Source: Acinetobacter pittii (lineage in GTDB: Bacteria; Pseudomonadota; Gammaproteobacteria; Pseudomonadales; Moraxellaceae). From it: a DNA stretch of 64,000 nucleotides. Of the stretch, positions 34,186 to 47,181 are shown one piece after another. The stretch's first letter is position 1, and every line of letters starts with the position of its first letter. The position numbers and the translations under genes were made by a program. Location: the NCBI RefSeq assembly GCF_034064985.1, contig NZ_CP139249.1:3038001-3102000 (forward strand). The letters run 5' to 3'. The notes beneath the pieces were generated by a model. That model was given only the letters and a program-made list of their open reading frames with translations. It was not told where the DNA came from and searched no databases.

Positions 34186-35784
34186 TTATTGGATCTCCAC
34201 ATGGTCAAGTTGAGTAGCTGTTTGCTGAACAGTTTCAACGACTTCTTGTACTGGTACATAACTATTGACCAACCACTGCATGCTTGAATGAGATACATCC
34301 AAGAATGTTTGTGGGTAGATACCAAGCCAAACGAGACCAATCGCACAAATCATCAAAATACCAACTTCACGAGCAGATAAGTCTTTCAATGGACTAGTGT
34401 AATGTTGCTTTTGTTCAGGATTTGGTTCACCAAACAAAGCACGGTGAATCAAGATCAAGCCATATAAACCTGCGAATACAAGGCTGATAGAAGCAAGGAT
34501 CGTGAAGACAGGATATTTATTAAATGAACCCATCAAAATCAGGAATTCACCAATAAAGTTACCTAGACCCGGCACACCTACAAGAGCAGCAACGAAGAAC
34601 ATTAAGAAAAATGGCAAGTACTGAAGCTGGCCACGAAGACCACCCATTAAACGTAAATCACGTGTATGTAAACGTTCGTAGATTTGACCAGACATAATGA
34701 ACAATGCAGCTGATGACAAACCATGTGCCAACATCATGATCATTAGACCTTGGAAGGTCAAAATATTACCTGCATAGATTGCAAGTAAGATAAAGCCCAT
34801 GTGTGAAATCGACGTATACGCAAGTAAACGTTTCATGTCAGTTTGCTGGTAAGCACACCATGCGCCGTAGAAAATACCAATCAAACCGAAAATAATCGCA
34901 ATGTCTGCAAACTGTGCAGAAGCTGTCGGGAAGAATGGAATAACAAAACGAAGCAAGCCATACGCAGCTGTTTTAATCAAGATACCCGCTAAGTCTACAG
35001 AACCTGCTGTAGGAGCTTGAGCATGCGCATCTGGCAACCAACCGTGTAATGGGAATACTGGTAATTTCACCGCAAAACCGATGAAGAAACAGATCATGAA
35101 ACCGTACGCTAAGCCTGCAGGTAAGTGGTTAGCTACAGCTAATAAATAGTTGTAATCAAAACCGATCATGCCTGTCATCATGTAGCCATAAACTACAAGA
35201 CCTAGGATACCGATTAACATCACTAGACCAGCAATCTGCGTGTAAAGGAAGAACTTAGTCGCAGCGTAAACACGTGAACGACCGTTTGAACCTTTATGAC
35301 CCCATAACGCAATCAAGAAGTAGATTGGTACAAGCATCATCTCCCAGAAGAAGAAGAACAAGAACAAGTCAATCGCTAAGAATACACCGATAACGCCACC
35401 TAAACTCCATAATAGGTTTAAGTGGAAGAAACCAACGTTCTTTTGAATCTCACCCCATGAACAACCAACAGCAAGTACACCAAGTAACGCTGTTAATAAC
35501 ACCATGAGTAAAGATAAACCATCCACAGCTAAGTGAATGCCAATACCGAGTGATTGAATCCACGGTAAATAGAACTCAGCAGACCAAGTTGGGATTTTAG
35601 AACCCAACTCGTAGCTATAAGTTCCACTTTGCCAAAGTGCAAGACCTAAGCCCAAAGTAATGAGCATACCAATTAAGGCAATCCAGCGTGGCAAAGTTTT
35701 GTCGAGCTTGTCGACTAACCAACAAATAAAACCGGCAATGAACGGAACAAGGATCAGCGCGGGTAAAATTAAATTGTTTTCCAT
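34186..35784 (-). CDS. nuoM: NADH-quinone oxidoreductase subunit M
   Basis: Second antiporter-like subunit of complex I. In 532 residues it shows FFFFWEMMLVPIYFLIALWG with the key glutamate, IGFAVKLPVFPLHGWLPDAHAQAPTAGSV, and MKRLLAYTSISHMGFILLAI, all classic NuoM/ND4 signatures that form the proton half-channels. The C-terminus is a soluble tail of about 30 residues (VPVQEVVETVQQTATQLDHV). One base separates it from nuoL. Confidence 0.97.
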   Translation of the reverse strand: MENNLILPALILVPFIAGFICWLVDKLDKTLPRWIALIGMLITLGLGLALWQSGTYSYELGSKIPTWSAEFYLPWIQSLGIGIHLAVDGLSLLMVLLTALLGVLAVGCSWGEIQKNVGFFHLNLLWSLGGVIGVFLAIDLFLFFFFWEMMLVPIYFLIALWGHKGSNGRSRVYAATKFFLYTQIAGLVMLIGILGLVVYGYMMTGMIGFDYNYLLAVANHLPAGLAYGFMICFFIGFAVKLPVFPLHGWLPDAHAQAPTAGSVDLAGILIKTAAYGLLRFVIPFFPTASAQFADIAIIFGLIGIFYGAWCAYQQTDMKRLLAYTSISHMGFILLAIYAGNILTFQGLMIMMLAHGLSSAALFIMSGQIYERLHTRDLRLMGGLRGQLQYLPFFLMFFVAALVGVPGLGNFIGEFLILMGSFNKYPVFTILASISLVFAGLYGLILIHRALFGEPNPEQKQHYTSPLKDLSAREVGILMICAIGLVWLGIYPQTFLDVSHSSMQWLVNSYVPVQEVVETVQQTATQLDHVEIQ

Positions 35785-35785
35785 T

Positions 35786-37675
35786 TTATTTCCCCACTAC
35801 CTGAATAACGATCAAGATCATCAATAACACCACTACACCGAGTGACATGCTTGATGCGTATTCACGCAATGAACCTGTTTGACGTGAGCTTGTAAAACTA
35901 TTTCCGCCTTTCACGAGTGCAGGAAGAACTAACCACAAACCGTCAATCGGATCACGGCCAAAGATTTTGGCGAAGAATAAATAAGGTTTAACAAAAACAA
36001 TGTCATACAATGCATCAAAACCAAAAGCAGTACGGCAAATATGTGCCAGACCTGCACCCAAACTTGTTTGAGCGAATGATTTCACTGCACCATAAGCAAA
36101 TGTAAATAATGCTATACCAACAACTAGACCAACTAGTGCAATACCTACAGCTAAGTGCTCTGCCCCATGCATGCCTTCTACAAATTGTTCAGCGACATGG
36201 AATTCAGGAATTTTTGCAGTATTCAGAATACCTGCTACCGGTGCTTTTAATACCGCACCAACAAAAGTAGACAATACAGCTAAAATACCCAATGGAGCCC
36301 AGTAAGTTGCACCTTTAATTTCATGGTAAGGCGTGTTTTCTTGACCAAAGAATACAACCCAGATTAAACGGAATGTATAGATTGAAGTCAGGAATGCACC
36401 TGCTACACCCACCCAATATAAGGTGTGATATAGGGCAACTGATTGACCTTGTACCCAAACTTCACCAAGAATCGCATCTTTAGAGAAGAAGCCAATAGTC
36501 AAGAATGGAATAGCTGCTAATGCACCGCCACCAATCGCGAAACAAGCAAACAGGAATTTATTACGTTTGAACAAACCACCCATTTTGAAAATGTTTTGCT
36601 CGTGATGGTAAGCCAGAATAACCGCACCAGAAGACAAGAATAATAATGCCTTAAAGAATGCGTGAGCCAACATGTGGAACAAGCCAGCTTGATACGCTTC
36701 CGCACCTACAGCCATAAACATATAGCCAAGCTGACTCATTGTTGAGTAAGCCAAGATACGTTTGATGTCTGTTTGTACAAGTGCAGCAAAACCTGCAACT
36801 AACAAAGTTACCGCGCCAGTTACTGAAATGAATTGCATCACTTCAGGAGCAAGTTCAAATACGCTGAATAGACGACAGCATAAGTACACACCAGCCGTTA
36901 CCATTGTGGCAGCGTGGATTAATGCAGAAACAGGTGTTGGACCTGCCATCGCATCTGCTAACCATGTTTGCAATGGAATTTGAGCAGATTTACCAGCAGC
37001 ACCCAAGAACAACATTAATGCAGTCCAGATGGTAAGTGACGAACTCTTCGTCATTACTTCTGCTGCGTGTTCAACGATGTATTGAGTATTCAGCGTACCA
37101 AATTGTTGGTAAAGCAAGAATAAAGCAATAAGCAAGAATACATCACCAACGCGGGTCACTGTAAACGCTTTGATCGCTGCCCAACCATTTGCAGGGTTTG
37201 CATAATAGAAACCAATCAGCAAGTAAGAGCAAAGACCTACGCCTTCCCAACCCAAGAATAACAACGCCAAGTTGTCACCTAATACAAGCACAAGCATGCT
37301 GGCAACGAACAGGTTGAAATAAGAGAAGAAACGCGCATAGCCCTCTTCACCACGCATGTACCATGATGCAAAGATGTGGATTAAGAAACCAACACCCGTG
37401 ATCATGCCCATCATGAGTAAAGATAAGCCATCTAAATGTAAGCTAATGCCCGGAGCAAAACCGCCAACATTGAACCATGTCCACAAGTTTTGAACGAAAA
37501 CTTGCTGACCACTCGTGGTAAATGCCATTCCAGCAATGAGTGCAAATAATGCAGATAAACCTACAGAACCTACACCAATAACTGCTGCAATGTTTTCAGA
37601 GAGTTTGTCTCGTCCTGCCGCCAATAAAATAAAACCGATTAGCGGAAATAATACTGTTAGATATAAATAACTCAT
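35786..37675 (-). CDS. nuoL: NADH-quinone oxidoreductase subunit L
   Basis: The most distal antiporter-like subunit of complex I. Its 629 residues include [59 protein letters not shown] and [20 protein letters not shown], all canonical ND5/NuoL motifs, and a C-terminal region holding the long lateral helix that braces the membrane arm. Overlaps nuoK by four bases, implying translational coupling. Confidence 0.97.
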
Positions 37676-37980
37676 CCGCGCATCTCACTAGCAGCATCCA
37701 CATCCAAATGATGGAAGCGATGATAGAACTGAAGGACAATCGCAAGACCGATACATGCCTCTGCTGCTGCAAGGGTCAAAATCAGAATGAACATCACTTG
37801 CCCATCTGGTTGTGCCCATACGCTACCCGCAAGAACAAATGCCAATGCTGCAGCATTCATCATGATTTCAAGGCTCATTAACATAAATAAAAGGTTGCGT
37901 CGCACCATTACACCGTAAAAACCGAGTGCAAAAAGGATGGTTGCAACAATCAAACCATGTTCTAAAGGAATCTGGCCCAT
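37672..37980 (-). CDS. nuoK: NADH-quinone oxidoreductase subunit K
   Basis: Small three-helix membrane subunit of complex I. The 102-residue protein has [20 protein letters not shown] followed by [16 protein letters not shown]; the glutamate in LEIMMNA and the one in [16 protein letters not shown] are the conserved residues of the proton path next to the quinone channel. It overlaps nuoJ by one base and nuoL by four. Confidence 0.97.
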
Positions 37981-38501
37981 TATTCTTTTTCCTCTTCTGC
38001 ACCTGGTTCACGTTTACCTAAGTGGTATGCTGCAACAAGGGCTGCTAGCAATAACATCGCGGCAACTTCAACCAATAATAAATAGTGAGTAAAGAGTGCT
38101 TGACCAACTACTTTTGGTCCAATCACTTGTGCCCCAAGTGGTGCTGAAATAGTGGTGTATTCACCACCAAGCATCCAAACTAAAAGCAAGCCGAGTAAGA
38201 AACTCATGAGTGCTGGATATGCCCAAGCATCTGAAGAAAGCCATTTGCGTTCTTGTTCAACGGTGTGTTGACCTAAGTTAAGCATCATCACCACGAAGAC
38301 AAACAGAACCATAATTGCTCCGGCATAAACGATGATTTCAAGAGCACCTGCAAAAGGTGCCCCCACGATCATGAAAATACCAGCAACAGCAAGCAATGAA
38401 ACAATTAGACTAAGTAGAGCGTGTACAGGGTTCGTGTTAGTCACTACACGAACCGTAGAAACGATGGCCACGAGTGCCATCAAATAAAACGGCCACATCA
38501 T
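37980..38501 (-). CDS. nuoJ: NADH-quinone oxidoreductase subunit J
   Basis: Membrane subunit of complex I with five helices in 173 residues. The conserved third helix [20 protein letters not shown] contains the pi-bulge region known in NuoJ/ND6, where conformational changes couple quinone chemistry to proton pumping. It ends in a charged tail ([11 protein letters not shown]). It overlaps nuoI by four bases. Confidence 0.96.
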
Positions 38502-39040
38502 GGTAATAGACTCCGTACATCGATTGGTGCACTTTCTTTTTGTGCTTGACCTTTCTCTTTACCGTTAATTGCCATACCCGTCACACGGTAGAAGTTGTAG
38601 TCTGGGTATTTGCCCGGACCTGAAATGAGTAAGTTTTCTTTCTCATAAACAAGGTCTTGACGTACATATTCGCCTAACTCGAAGTCTGGTGTGAGCTGAA
38701 TCGCAGTTGTTGGACATGCTTCTTCACACATACCGCAGAAAATACAACGTGAGAAGTTGATACGGAAAAACTCCGGATACCAACGACCATCTTCTGTTTC
38801 TGCTTTTTGTAGTGAAATACAGCCAACCGGACATGCAACCGCACATAGGTTACATGCTACGCAACGCTCTTCCCCATCAGGGTCACGCGTTAATACGATA
38901 CGACCACGAAAGCGTGGCGGCACAATCTGTTCAGCCGGAACTTCTGGATATAAAATCGTGTCACGTTTACGTGTTGCATGGCTAAACACCATGAGTAACG
39001 TACGTACAATTGATCCGAATCCAGCTAGAAATTTATACAT
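38498..39040 (-). CDS. nuoI: NADH-quinone oxidoreductase subunit I
   Basis: Peripheral subunit carrying iron-sulfur clusters N6a and N6b, which pass electrons toward NuoB. The 180-residue protein contains two 4Fe-4S ferredoxin motifs, [15 protein letters not shown] and [15 protein letters not shown], after an amphipathic N-terminus that lies on the membrane ([19 protein letters not shown] segment preceding the first motif, here [16 protein letters not shown]). It follows nuoH by 18 bp. Confidence 0.97.
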   Translation of the reverse strand: MYKFLAGFGSIVRTLLMVFSHATRKRDTILYPEVPAEQIVPPRFRGRIVLTRDPDGEERCVACNLCAVACPVGCISLQKAETEDGRWYPEFFRINFSRCIFCGMCEEACPTTAIQLTPDFELGEYVRQDLVYEKENLLISGPGKYPDYNFYRVTGMAINGKEKGQAQKESAPIDVRSLLP

Positions 39041-39058
39041 TTTGTACTCCCTGCTGTC

Positions 39059-40075
39059 CTAGGCCTGATTCATCAGAATCACAGCACCAGTCACTAACAA
39101 GTTGACCAACGCCAATGGCAAACAAATTTTCCAACCAAAGTTCATGACTTGGTCATAACGTGGACGCATTAAAGAACCACGTGCCAATACAAACATCATT
39201 ACAAAGAATGCTGTTTTAATCACAAACCAAAATACTGGTGGAACAAATGGAATTTCTAAATTAAATGGCGCTAACCAGCCACCAAAGAATAAAGTCACGA
39301 TCAATGCAGAGATCAGTACTACGTTGACATATTCAGCAACGAAGAACATACCCCATTTCATACCGCCATATTCAACATGGTAACCTTCTGCCAATTCTTG
39401 TTCTGCTTCTGGTTGGTCAAATGGATGACGGTGAGTTACCGCAACACCAGCAACCACAAAAATCAAGAAACCTAAGAATTGTGGAATAACGAACCAAACA
39501 TCGCGTTGTGCTTCAACAATTTCACGAAGGTTAAATGAGCCTGCAATTGCAACCACACCCATCAGCGAGATACCCAAGAACACTTCATAAGAAATGGTTT
39601 GAGCTGCTGAACGTAAACCACCAAGTAATGAGTATTTGTTATTTGAAGCCCAGCCACCAAATAAAACTGCGTAGACAGCAATACCAGCCATTGCCATGAA
39701 GAACAATAAACCGATACTCATGTCGGCAACACCCAGTGAAGGACTCACCGGGATTACCATGAATGAAAGAACCGCTGTTGCCATTGCAACAGCAGGTGCT
39801 AAACGGAATGTAAGTTTGTCAGCAAACTTTGGTGTCCAGTCTTCTTTGAACATGATCTTGAGCATGTCGGCAACGATCTGGAACATACCACCAGGACCAA
39901 CACGGTTTGGACCATAACGGTCTTGCCACCAAGCAAGTAAACGACGCTCAATAAAAGACATCAACGCCGCAACTAAAACAACAACAAGCAAAATCACAAC
40001 TGCTTGAACGACAGCATACGCAATCGGCCAGTTCTCAGCCCAAAGTGGCGTTTGACGTATAATTTCTTGATTCAT
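39059..40075 (-). CDS. nuoH: NADH-quinone oxidoreductase subunit H
   Basis: Membrane subunit that forms much of the quinone-binding chamber of complex I. The 338-residue protein has eight helices with the signatures [20 protein letters not shown] and [19 protein letters not shown], and the acidic loop [20 protein letters not shown] that is highly conserved in NuoH/ND1 and lies on the quinone tunnel. Three bases separate it from nuoG. Confidence 0.97.
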   Translation of the reverse strand: MNQEIIRQTPLWAENWPIAYAVVQAVVILLVVVLVAALMSFIERRLLAWWQDRYGPNRVGPGGMFQIVADMLKIMFKEDWTPKFADKLTFRLAPAVAMATAVLSFMVIPVSPSLGVADMSIGLLFFMAMAGIAVYAVLFGGWASNNKYSLLGGLRSAAQTISYEVFLGISLMGVVAIAGSFNLREIVEAQRDVWFVIPQFLGFLIFVVAGVAVTHRHPFDQPEAEQELAEGYHVEYGGMKWGMFFVAEYVNVVLISALIVTLFFGGWLAPFNLEIPFVPPVFWFVIKTAFFVMMFVLARGSLMRPRYDQVMNFGWKICLPLALVNLLVTGAVILMNQA

Positions 40076-40078
40076 GAA

Positions 40079-42763
40079 TTACACTCCTAAAGCCACTGAA
40101 ACAGGCTCAGCTAGTGACACCATTGGTGCTAAACCAACTGGGTAACCAATATAACCTGTAGGTAAATATTCAATTACTTGTACCGGCAAGCTCACAGTCG
40201 TTTCACCTGCTTTTACCGTAATGCGTTGACCTTCTTGAAGGTTCAAACGAGTTGCATCTTGTTCGCCCACTGCAAACACAGCTTCCGGAATACGAGTTTC
40301 CATTGCAGGTGTTTTAATCGTGAATTCACCAGAACCAAAAATATGGTGCATTGGTACTAAGCGGAAACTTTCAGGGTTTGCAACAACCGGCACTGGAGCA
40401 ACATAGCTACGTGCAGGACGTTTTGCCAAGCGATCGAATAAACGAACACCTGAATCACCACCTTTTAAGTGACCACCGACTTCATCTTGGTATTTATTCC
40501 AAGATTGTGGAGAGTTCCAACCTGGAGCCCATGCAAATGGTACTAATGATGATGCTTTTTGCGGACCAACATAACCTTCCATTGAGAATGTTAATGCTGA
40601 ATCTGGATCGGTAGGCTGTTTAGGCTCATGAACCGATAACGGCGCACGCATTGCTGTACGACCTGAATAACGACGTGGTTCACGCGCGATTTTCAAGCCA
40701 TGTACACGGTAACCCGCATCTGGTGCTACATCTTGGATAGCTTCGAGTACTGGTACATTTTTCACGATGCTTTCAATTACATCGTCAAGCAATGTCCAAT
40801 CTACAGCCTTACCTTTAATACCAGTTTCAATGGCATGTAACCAACGCCATGATTCTTTAATTGCATATTCAGGCTTGTAGTAACTTGGATCGTAAACTTG
40901 ATAGAAGCGCTGTGCACGACCTTCTTGGCTTACAACAGTACCATCACCCTCTGCAAAGCTTGCTGCTGAAAGAACGATATCAGCCTGTTTCACAGTTTCA
41001 GTTTCACTGTGATCAAGCACGATTACTGTTTCAGCTTTATCTAATGCAGCTTTTACTTGGGCAGCAGGTAAACGACGGAACAAGTCATTTTCAACAATAA
41101 CCAGTGTGTCGTAGTCTTGAGCAAATGCTTGTTCAAGGCTTAAACCACCAAACAATGCTAAGCCCATAGAGTTCACTTCAGGAACTACAAGACTTAAACC
41201 AGCTTTAGAACCTAAGTTCTGAGTTAACTGTGCAGCAGCTTCCATAATAGAAGCATCTTGCAAGCTTGTACCCGCAATAATTAATGGTTTGTTTGCTGCT
41301 TTTAGAGTGTCAGCAATGGTTTGAGCAAATGCTTTTGCATCTTCATCTAAACCACTTACAACTTCACCACTTACTGCCGCAGCAACTGCAAAGCCTAAAC
41401 GCGCGATGTCATTTGGAGAAGCAACCACTTCACCAGTTGCAATGTCAGCAAGACGAGTTTGAGTTGCAGCTAAAATGTAAACCGGAGATTTTGCTTCTTG
41501 ACCAATACGTTGTACAGGCTCAGCCAACCAATCTGGTGTACGTGTTTTTGCAGCCATTTCGCGTGCTTTGTTTTTCGCAGCTTGGCGAACAGACAAGGCC
41601 ATGCGAGGTGCAGTTTGAGTCAGGTCTTCACCTAAGATCAGAACAGCATCATAGCTTTCAATTTCACGCATATTCGGGTTATAAATACCCTCGGTTTGCA
41701 TGATAGAGGCAGCAAGTTCAACAAGCTTTTGCTCTTTTTGTGCAATACCAGTTGAGTAGTTTGCCTGACCTACAAGCTCACGTAATGCGTAGTTTGATTC
41801 CAAGCTTGCGCGAGGAGAACCAATACCCAAAACTTTTTTGCCTTGAAGCTTCGCAATCGCTTGATCGAGAGCTTGATCGACAGAAACAGTTGCAACAGTT
41901 TCGCCATTACGGAACTGAGGCTGACGTGGACGGTCTGCACGGTTGACATAACCTGTGCCAAAACGACCTTTGTCACAAAGGAAGTACTGGTTAACCGAAC
42001 CATTAAAACGGTTTTCTACACGACGGATTTCACCATAACGTTCACCCGGAGAAATGTTACAACCAGAAGAACAGCCTTGACACACGCTTGGTGCATACTG
42101 CATGTCCCACTTACGGTTATAACGCTCTGAATGAGTCTTATCAGTGAATACACCTGTTGGACATACTTCAGTCAAGTTACCAGAGAATTCAGACTCTAAA
42201 GTACCTGATTCTGGACGACCAAAGTAAACACGAGATGCATTGGCATAGACACCAAAATCTGTACCGCCTGCATAGTCTTTGTAGTAACGAACACAACGGT
42301 AACAAGCAATACAGCGGTTCATTTCATGTGCAATGAATGAGCCGAGTTCTTGGTTGTAATGCGTACGTTTTGTAAAACGATAGCGACGACGGTCATGACC
42401 TGTCATTACAGTCATATCTTGTAAATGACAGTGACCACCCTCTTCACAAACTGGACAGTCGTGCGGGTGGTTGGTCATCAAAAATTCAACAATAGATGCA
42501 CGGAAATCCGTTGCTTCTTTGTCTTCAATTGAGATATAGGTATTGTCAGATGCTGGTGTCATGCAAGACATGACCAAACGACCACGCGTATCTTCTGGAT
42601 TCGCATATTGCGTAACAGCACATTGACGGCAAGAACCAACCGAACCTAAGGATGGATGCCAACAAAAATATGGGATGTCGATGCCCAGACTCAAACATGC
42701 TTGTAGCAAGTTTTCCGAGCCGTTGACTTCATACGATTTTCCATCGACATGAATTGTAGCCAT
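40079..42763 (-). CDS. nuoG: NADH-quinone oxidoreductase subunit G
   Basis: The largest peripheral subunit (894 residues), carrying several iron-sulfur clusters. N-terminal 2Fe-2S cysteines are C34, C45 and C48 in [15 protein letters not shown] plus a later one; [19 protein letters not shown] gives the histidine-ligated N5 cluster; [16 protein letters not shown] and nearby cysteines give N4; and [13 protein letters not shown] gives the N7 site found in E. coli-type enzymes. The rest is a degenerate molybdopterin-oxidoreductase fold without the cofactor. Gap of 11 bases to nuoF. Confidence 0.97.
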   Translation of the reverse strand: MATIHVDGKSYEVNGSENLLQACLSLGIDIPYFCWHPSLGSVGSCRQCAVTQYANPEDTRGRLVMSCMTPASDNTYISIEDKEATDFRASIVEFLMTNHPHDCPVCEEGGHCHLQDMTVMTGHDRRRYRFTKRTHYNQELGSFIAHEMNRCIACYRCVRYYKDYAGGTDFGVYANASRVYFGRPESGTLESEFSGNLTEVCPTGVFTDKTHSERYNRKWDMQYAPSVCQGCSSGCNISPGERYGEIRRVENRFNGSVNQYFLCDKGRFGTGYVNRADRPRQPQFRNGETVATVSVDQALDQAIAKLQGKKVLGIGSPRASLESNYALRELVGQANYSTGIAQKEQKLVELAASIMQTEGIYNPNMREIESYDAVLILGEDLTQTAPRMALSVRQAAKNKAREMAAKTRTPDWLAEPVQRIGQEAKSPVYILAATQTRLADIATGEVVASPNDIARLGFAVAAAVSGEVVSGLDEDAKAFAQTIADTLKAANKPLIIAGTSLQDASIMEAAAQLTQNLGSKAGLSLVVPEVNSMGLALFGGLSLEQAFAQDYDTLVIVENDLFRRLPAAQVKAALDKAETVIVLDHSETETVKQADIVLSAASFAEGDGTVVSQEGRAQRFYQVYDPSYYKPEYAIKESWRWLHAIETGIKGKAVDWTLLDDVIESIVKNVPVLEAIQDVAPDAGYRVHGLKIAREPRRYSGRTAMRAPLSVHEPKQPTDPDSALTFSMEGYVGPQKASSLVPFAWAPGWNSPQSWNKYQDEVGGHLKGGDSGVRLFDRLAKRPARSYVAPVPVVANPESFRLVPMHHIFGSGEFTIKTPAMETRIPEAVFAVGEQDATRLNLQEGQRITVKAGETTVSLPVQVIEYLPTGYIGYPVGLAPMVSLAEPVSVALGV

Positions 42764-42774
42764 AGTCGAATTCC

Positions 42775-44106
42775 TTAAGCTTGTTCTACGTTGCTGGTTT
42801 GCACGACAGGACGATTCGTCACTTTCGCTTCAAACTCACCACGGAAATGTTTGAGTGCGCCCATAAGCGGCTCCATCGCACCTGGTGCGTGGGCACAGAA
42901 AGTTTTACCAATCCATAATTTACGAGTTAGTTCTTGTAAATGGTCGATATCTTCTTTCTTACCTTCGCCTGCTTCAAGTGCTTTAAGCGCTTTAACAGCC
43001 CATGGCAAACCATCACGGCACGGTGTACAGAAACCACATGATTCACGCGCAAAGAACTCTTCTAAGTTACGAGTGAGCGATACCATACATTGAGTTTCGT
43101 CTACCACCATTAACAAACATGTTCCCAAACGAGAACCTGCTTTCATAATCGTGTCCGCATCCATTGGTAAATCAATGGTATCTGCTGGTAAAAAGTCAGT
43201 TGAAGCACCACCTGGCAACCATGCTTTGAGCTTTAAGCCCTCACGCATACCACCTGCATGATCTTCAATTACTTCACGTGCAGTTGTACCAAATGGCAAT
43301 TCCCAAAGACCCGGGAATTTAACTTTACCCGATGCACCATAAATTTTAGTGCCTGGATCTTTTGATTTACCCGCTGACAAGCCGATATACCACTCTGGTC
43401 CACGAAGCATGATTGCTGGCAAGTTGTTATAAGTTTCAACGTTGTTCACAATCGTCGGACGGCCCCATGCTCCTGCAACTTGCGGGAACGGTGGCTTAGT
43501 ACGCGGGTTAGCACGACGGCCTTCAAGCGAGTTAATCAATGCAGTTTCTTCACCACAGATATAACGCCCTGCACCCGTATGTACATGCAGATCAAAATTC
43601 CAGCCAGAACCTAAGATGTTTTCGCCTAAATAACCTTTAGCACGAATCTGTTCTAACGCTTCATTTAGATATTGAGCAGCCTCGATGTATTCACCACGGA
43701 TAAAAATATAACCTTGAGTTGCTTCTAAGGTATAACCCGCAATTAACATCCCTTCGATCAATTGATGTGGAAGTTTCTCCATCAACAAACGGTCTTTAAA
43801 GGTACCCGGTTCCATTTCGTCGGCATTACAGATCAAGTAACGTGGACCACCATCATTTGGTGCCATCAATGACCATTTAATACCCGCTGGGAAACCCGCA
43901 CCACCACGACCTTTTACAGTTGCAGCTTTAATGACGTCTAACACTTCAGCAGGTTTCATGCCTAAAGCTTTTTTAAAGCCAGCATAGCCTTCAAGTGCTT
44001 CGTAATCATCAGCACTACGTACCGCTTCTTGTTTGCTTAAACGCCAAGTGAGCGGATGAGTTTCCGGATTACCGTCGCCATAAATTGGTTTTGGTTCAGT
44101 ATTCAT
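42775..44106 (-). CDS. nuoF: NADH-quinone oxidoreductase subunit F
   Basis: The NADH-oxidising subunit (443 residues) with FMN and cluster N3. [15 protein letters not shown] binds [19 protein letters not shown] and the [15 protein letters not shown] region follow, [19 protein letters not shown] binds FMN, and [12 protein letters not shown] with a later cysteine ligates the 4Fe-4S cluster. Its start overlaps the end of nuoE by four bases. Confidence 0.97.
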   Translation of the reverse strand: MNTEPKPIYGDGNPETHPLTWRLSKQEAVRSADDYEALEGYAGFKKALGMKPAEVLDVIKAATVKGRGGAGFPAGIKWSLMAPNDGGPRYLICNADEMEPGTFKDRLLMEKLPHQLIEGMLIAGYTLEATQGYIFIRGEYIEAAQYLNEALEQIRAKGYLGENILGSGWNFDLHVHTGAGRYICGEETALINSLEGRRANPRTKPPFPQVAGAWGRPTIVNNVETYNNLPAIMLRGPEWYIGLSAGKSKDPGTKIYGASGKVKFPGLWELPFGTTAREVIEDHAGGMREGLKLKAWLPGGASTDFLPADTIDLPMDADTIMKAGSRLGTCLLMVVDETQCMVSLTRNLEEFFARESCGFCTPCRDGLPWAVKALKALEAGEGKKEDIDHLQELTRKLWIGKTFCAHAPGAMEPLMGALKHFRGEFEAKVTNRPVVQTSNVEQA

Positions 44107-44612
44107 ACATACTTCTCCAATAACTGTTTAATTGATGTCACTTCGACTAAACCGTGAGTATCTTCATCAATCATTAAAGTTGGGCCTTTGTCGCAGTTGC
44201 CTAGGCAGCAAATTGGAAGCAATGTAAAACGACCATCTGGTGTCGTTTGACCATACTGAATTCCTAATTCACGCTGGAATGCTTCAGCAAGAGTTTCTGC
44301 ACCCATTAAGAAGCAAGCAATTGAGTCGCAAAGTAAAATTACGTGACGACCTACCGGATGGCGATAGATACGATTGTAAAATGTTGCAACGCCTTCCAAA
44401 TCAGCAACACTCATCGACAACAACTGTGCGATGGCATTCATTTGAGCGTCATCTACCCAACCATTACGGCGCTGTACACACTTCAATGCATCCAAAGAGG
44501 CTGCACGAGGGTATGGATAGTGACCAATGTGATGTTCGATTTCATGAATTTCTTCCGCAGTCAAAATCCCTTCGACATTCACACGTGGTTTTTTATCAGT
44601 CAAAATCATCAT
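44103..44612 (-). CDS. nuoE: NADH-quinone oxidoreductase subunit E
   Basis: Small thioredoxin-fold subunit (169 residues) with the 2Fe-2S cluster N1a. The cluster ligands are in [10 protein letters not shown] and [15 protein letters not shown]; helical N-terminal segment begins about [21 protein letters not shown] second Met follows the first, so the exact start could be one codon later. Confidence 0.96.
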   Translation of the reverse strand: MMILTDKKPRVNVEGILTAEEIHEIEHHIGHYPYPRAASLDALKCVQRRNGWVDDAQMNAIAQLLSMSVADLEGVATFYNRIYRHPVGRHVILLCDSIACFLMGAETLAEAFQRELGIQYGQTTPDGRFTLLPICCLGNCDKGPTLMIDEDTHGLVEVTSIKQLLEKYV

Positions 44613-44625
44613 TATGTGTTACCTC

Positions 44626-46413
44626 TTAGCGATCCACGTCAGCCATAACCACGTCAATGGTCGCCAGATAAATGATTAAGTCAGATACTAAACTTCCGTT
44701 AATCACTGAAGGCATTTGCTGTAAGTGAGTAAACGTCGGTGTACGAATACGAGTACGATAACTCATGGTCGCTTTATCTGAAGTCAAGTAATAAGTACTT
44801 GCGCCTTTAACCACTTCAGTCATAAATGATGACTCGCCCGCTGGCATGACAGGACCCCATGAAACGCTCAAGAAGTGCGTAATCAAGGTTTCAATATCTT
44901 GTAATGTCTTATCTTTCGGTGGTGGAACAGCCAATGGATGATCCGCTTTGTATGGACCAGAAGGCATGTTATCCAAGCACTGTTGAATAATTTTTAGCGA
45001 CTCGGTAATTTCACGGAAGTGAACAAGCACACGTGCGTATGCGTCGCCTTCATACTCAACCGGCACATCAAAATCGAAGTTTTCATAGCCACTGTATGGA
45101 CGATATTTACGAACGTCAAAATCGATACCTGTTGCGCGTAAACCAGTACCAGTTACACCCCATGCGAGTGCAGATTTGGCATCGTATTGTGCAACATTAC
45201 GCGTACGACCAATAAACACAGAGTTTTTCAATGCAGCTGTGTAGTATTCGTTTAAGCGTTTAGGCATCCACTCTAGCAATTCTTTAACAAGCTTTTGCCA
45301 GTTGTTTGGAAGATCGTGTGCTGTACCGCCAATACGGAACCATGCTGGATGCATACGGTAACCCGTAATTGCTTCAACAATGTCGTAAACTTTTTGACGG
45401 TCTGCGAACATATAGAATACTGGTGTCATACCACCGGCATCCTGAATTGCCGTACCACAGAATAATAAGTGGTTATTGATACGGAACAATTCGTTCAACA
45501 TGACACGAATCACTTGCGCACGTTCAGGAACTTTAATACCAGCCATTTGCTCGACAGCCATCACATACGGCATGTTTTGAGCACAACCACCTAAGTAGTC
45601 AACACGGTCAGTATAAGGAATGAAAGAATGCCATGTTTGACGTTCAGCCATCTTTTCCACACCACGGTGGTGATAACCGATATCAGGTACACAGTCCTTC
45701 ACTTCTTCGCCATCTAACTGCAATACAACACGGAACGCACCATGTGCAGATGGATGGTTAGGGCCCAAGTTCAAGAACATAAAGTCTTCATCAGCGTTAC
45801 CACGCTTAAGACCCCAGTCTTCTGGCACAAAACGTAAGTGCTCTTGTTCAAAGTCTTGTTTCGCTTTGTCTTGCATGTACGGCGTATATTCTGTCGCACG
45901 TGCTGAATATTCTTTACGAAGCGGATGACCTTCCCAATACGTTGGCAACAAAATACGACGGAGCATTGGATGCCCTTCGAAATTGATACCGAACATATCG
46001 TAAGCTTCACGTTCATACCAGTTGGCATTTGGCCAGATATTTGTCGCTGTCGGAATGTTAAGATCATTTTCGTTCAAGGCAACCTTGATACGAATGTCAC
46101 TATTACGCTCAAGCGATAATAAATGATAGAACACAGTGAAGTCAGATGCTGGTAAACCATCACGATGAACACGTAAACGTTCATCCATCGCAGATAAGTC
46201 AAATAGCATTACATACGGACGTTCCACTTTACGTAGGAACATAAGGACTTCTTGCACGCGTGCGCGCTCAACCCAGACTGTTGGAAACTCTTCAAAAGTC
46301 GCCTGCACGTAAAAGTTCTCACCAAATTTGGTTTTGAGCTCTTCTACGATTGCAAATGCTGGGCGTGAATCAACTGCTGTTGACTCTGGCATAGCAATGT
46401 CAGTTTCAGCCAT
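44626..46413 (-). CDS. nuoCD: NADH-quinone oxidoreductase fused subunits C and D
   Basis: A 595-residue fusion of the 30- and 49-kDa subunits, as in E. coli and other gammaproteobacteria. The C part (about residues 1-180) ends with [20 protein letters not shown] and PLRKEYS; the D part starts near [20 protein letters not shown] and includes [37 protein letters not shown] and the C-terminal AYRTRI-like [19 protein letters not shown]. It forms the quinone site with NuoB. It is 84 bp from nuoB, the largest gap in the operon. Confidence 0.97.
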   Translation of the reverse strand: MAETDIAMPESTAVDSRPAFAIVEELKTKFGENFYVQATFEEFPTVWVERARVQEVLMFLRKVERPYVMLFDLSAMDERLRVHRDGLPASDFTVFYHLLSLERNSDIRIKVALNENDLNIPTATNIWPNANWYEREAYDMFGINFEGHPMLRRILLPTYWEGHPLRKEYSARATEYTPYMQDKAKQDFEQEHLRFVPEDWGLKRGNADEDFMFLNLGPNHPSAHGAFRVVLQLDGEEVKDCVPDIGYHHRGVEKMAERQTWHSFIPYTDRVDYLGGCAQNMPYVMAVEQMAGIKVPERAQVIRVMLNELFRINNHLLFCGTAIQDAGGMTPVFYMFADRQKVYDIVEAITGYRMHPAWFRIGGTAHDLPNNWQKLVKELLEWMPKRLNEYYTAALKNSVFIGRTRNVAQYDAKSALAWGVTGTGLRATGIDFDVRKYRPYSGYENFDFDVPVEYEGDAYARVLVHFREITESLKIIQQCLDNMPSGPYKADHPLAVPPPKDKTLQDIETLITHFLSVSWGPVMPAGESSFMTEVVKGASTYYLTSDKATMSYRTRIRTPTFTHLQQMPSVINGSLVSDLIIYLATIDVVMADVDR

Positions 46414-46497
46414 TGGCTTGGCTTCCTATTTAATACAAATTCTGTCAATTTTCTCGATGAACATATCAGTTAGATATGTCAAAACACCGTCAAAAAA

Positions 46498-47175
46498 TTA
46501 TTTAATCTCATCCATAGAGCGTAAGTTTTTAACGGCAATACGCTCTGCATTCTTACGGTCACGTTCTGGCATCATCTTTGGCTTATATACTGGCTGAAGA
46601 TCATCACCGATCACGGCAGAAAGCGGGCGTCGCTCTAATTGAATCTGGTCTTGTAAAAGCATTAAAGCTTGAATTAATGCTTCAGGACGAGGCGGACAAC
46701 CTGGGACGTACACGTCAACAGGAATAATTTTGTCTACACCTTGTACTACTGAATAGATGTCGTACATACCTCCAGAGTTTGCACAAGCACCCATCGAAAT
46801 GACCCATTTAGGCTCTAACATCTGTTCATAAAGACGCTGAATAACTGGTGCCATTTTTACGAAACAGGTCCCTGCAACAATCATCAAGTCAGCCTGACGA
46901 GGTGAAGCACGGATAACCTCTGCACCGAAACGTGACAAGTCATGCACACCTGTTAAGGTCGTTGCATATTCGACGTAACAACATGAGGTACCAAAGTTAA
47001 ATGGCCACAAGGAGTTTTTACGTCCCCAGTTTACTGCTGTATGCAAGACATCCTCTAAACGAGTCATGAATATGTTTTTATTCACTTCCTCTTCAAGCGG
47101 ATCCATCACGATTTGACGTTCTTGCAATGGGTATTGATCAGCATCCGGATTCGCGCGGGTCAGAGTATATTTCAT
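46498..47175 (-). CDS. nuoB: NADH-quinone oxidoreductase subunit B
   Basis: Peripheral subunit (225 residues) holding terminal cluster N2, which reduces quinone. Ligands are visible in [14 protein letters not shown] (the unusual tandem cysteines), [20 protein letters not shown] and [19 protein letters not shown]. The C-terminal tail ([20 protein letters not shown]) is basic. Six bases separate it from nuoA. Confidence 0.97.
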   Translation of the reverse strand: MKYTLTRANPDADQYPLQERQIVMDPLEEEVNKNIFMTRLEDVLHTAVNWGRKNSLWPFNFGTSCCYVEYATTLTGVHDLSRFGAEVIRASPRQADLMIVAGTCFVKMAPVIQRLYEQMLEPKWVISMGACANSGGMYDIYSVVQGVDKIIPVDVYVPGCPPRPEALIQALMLLQDQIQLERRPLSAVIGDDLQPVYKPKMMPERDRKNAERIAVKNLRSMDEIK

Positions 47176-47181
47176 CCCGAC

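Noticed and set aside
41284..42130. Plus-strand ORFs over nuoG (for example 41284-41703).
   Set aside because: Antisense shadows of a fully conserved gene, Gln/Leu-rich with no ribosome site.
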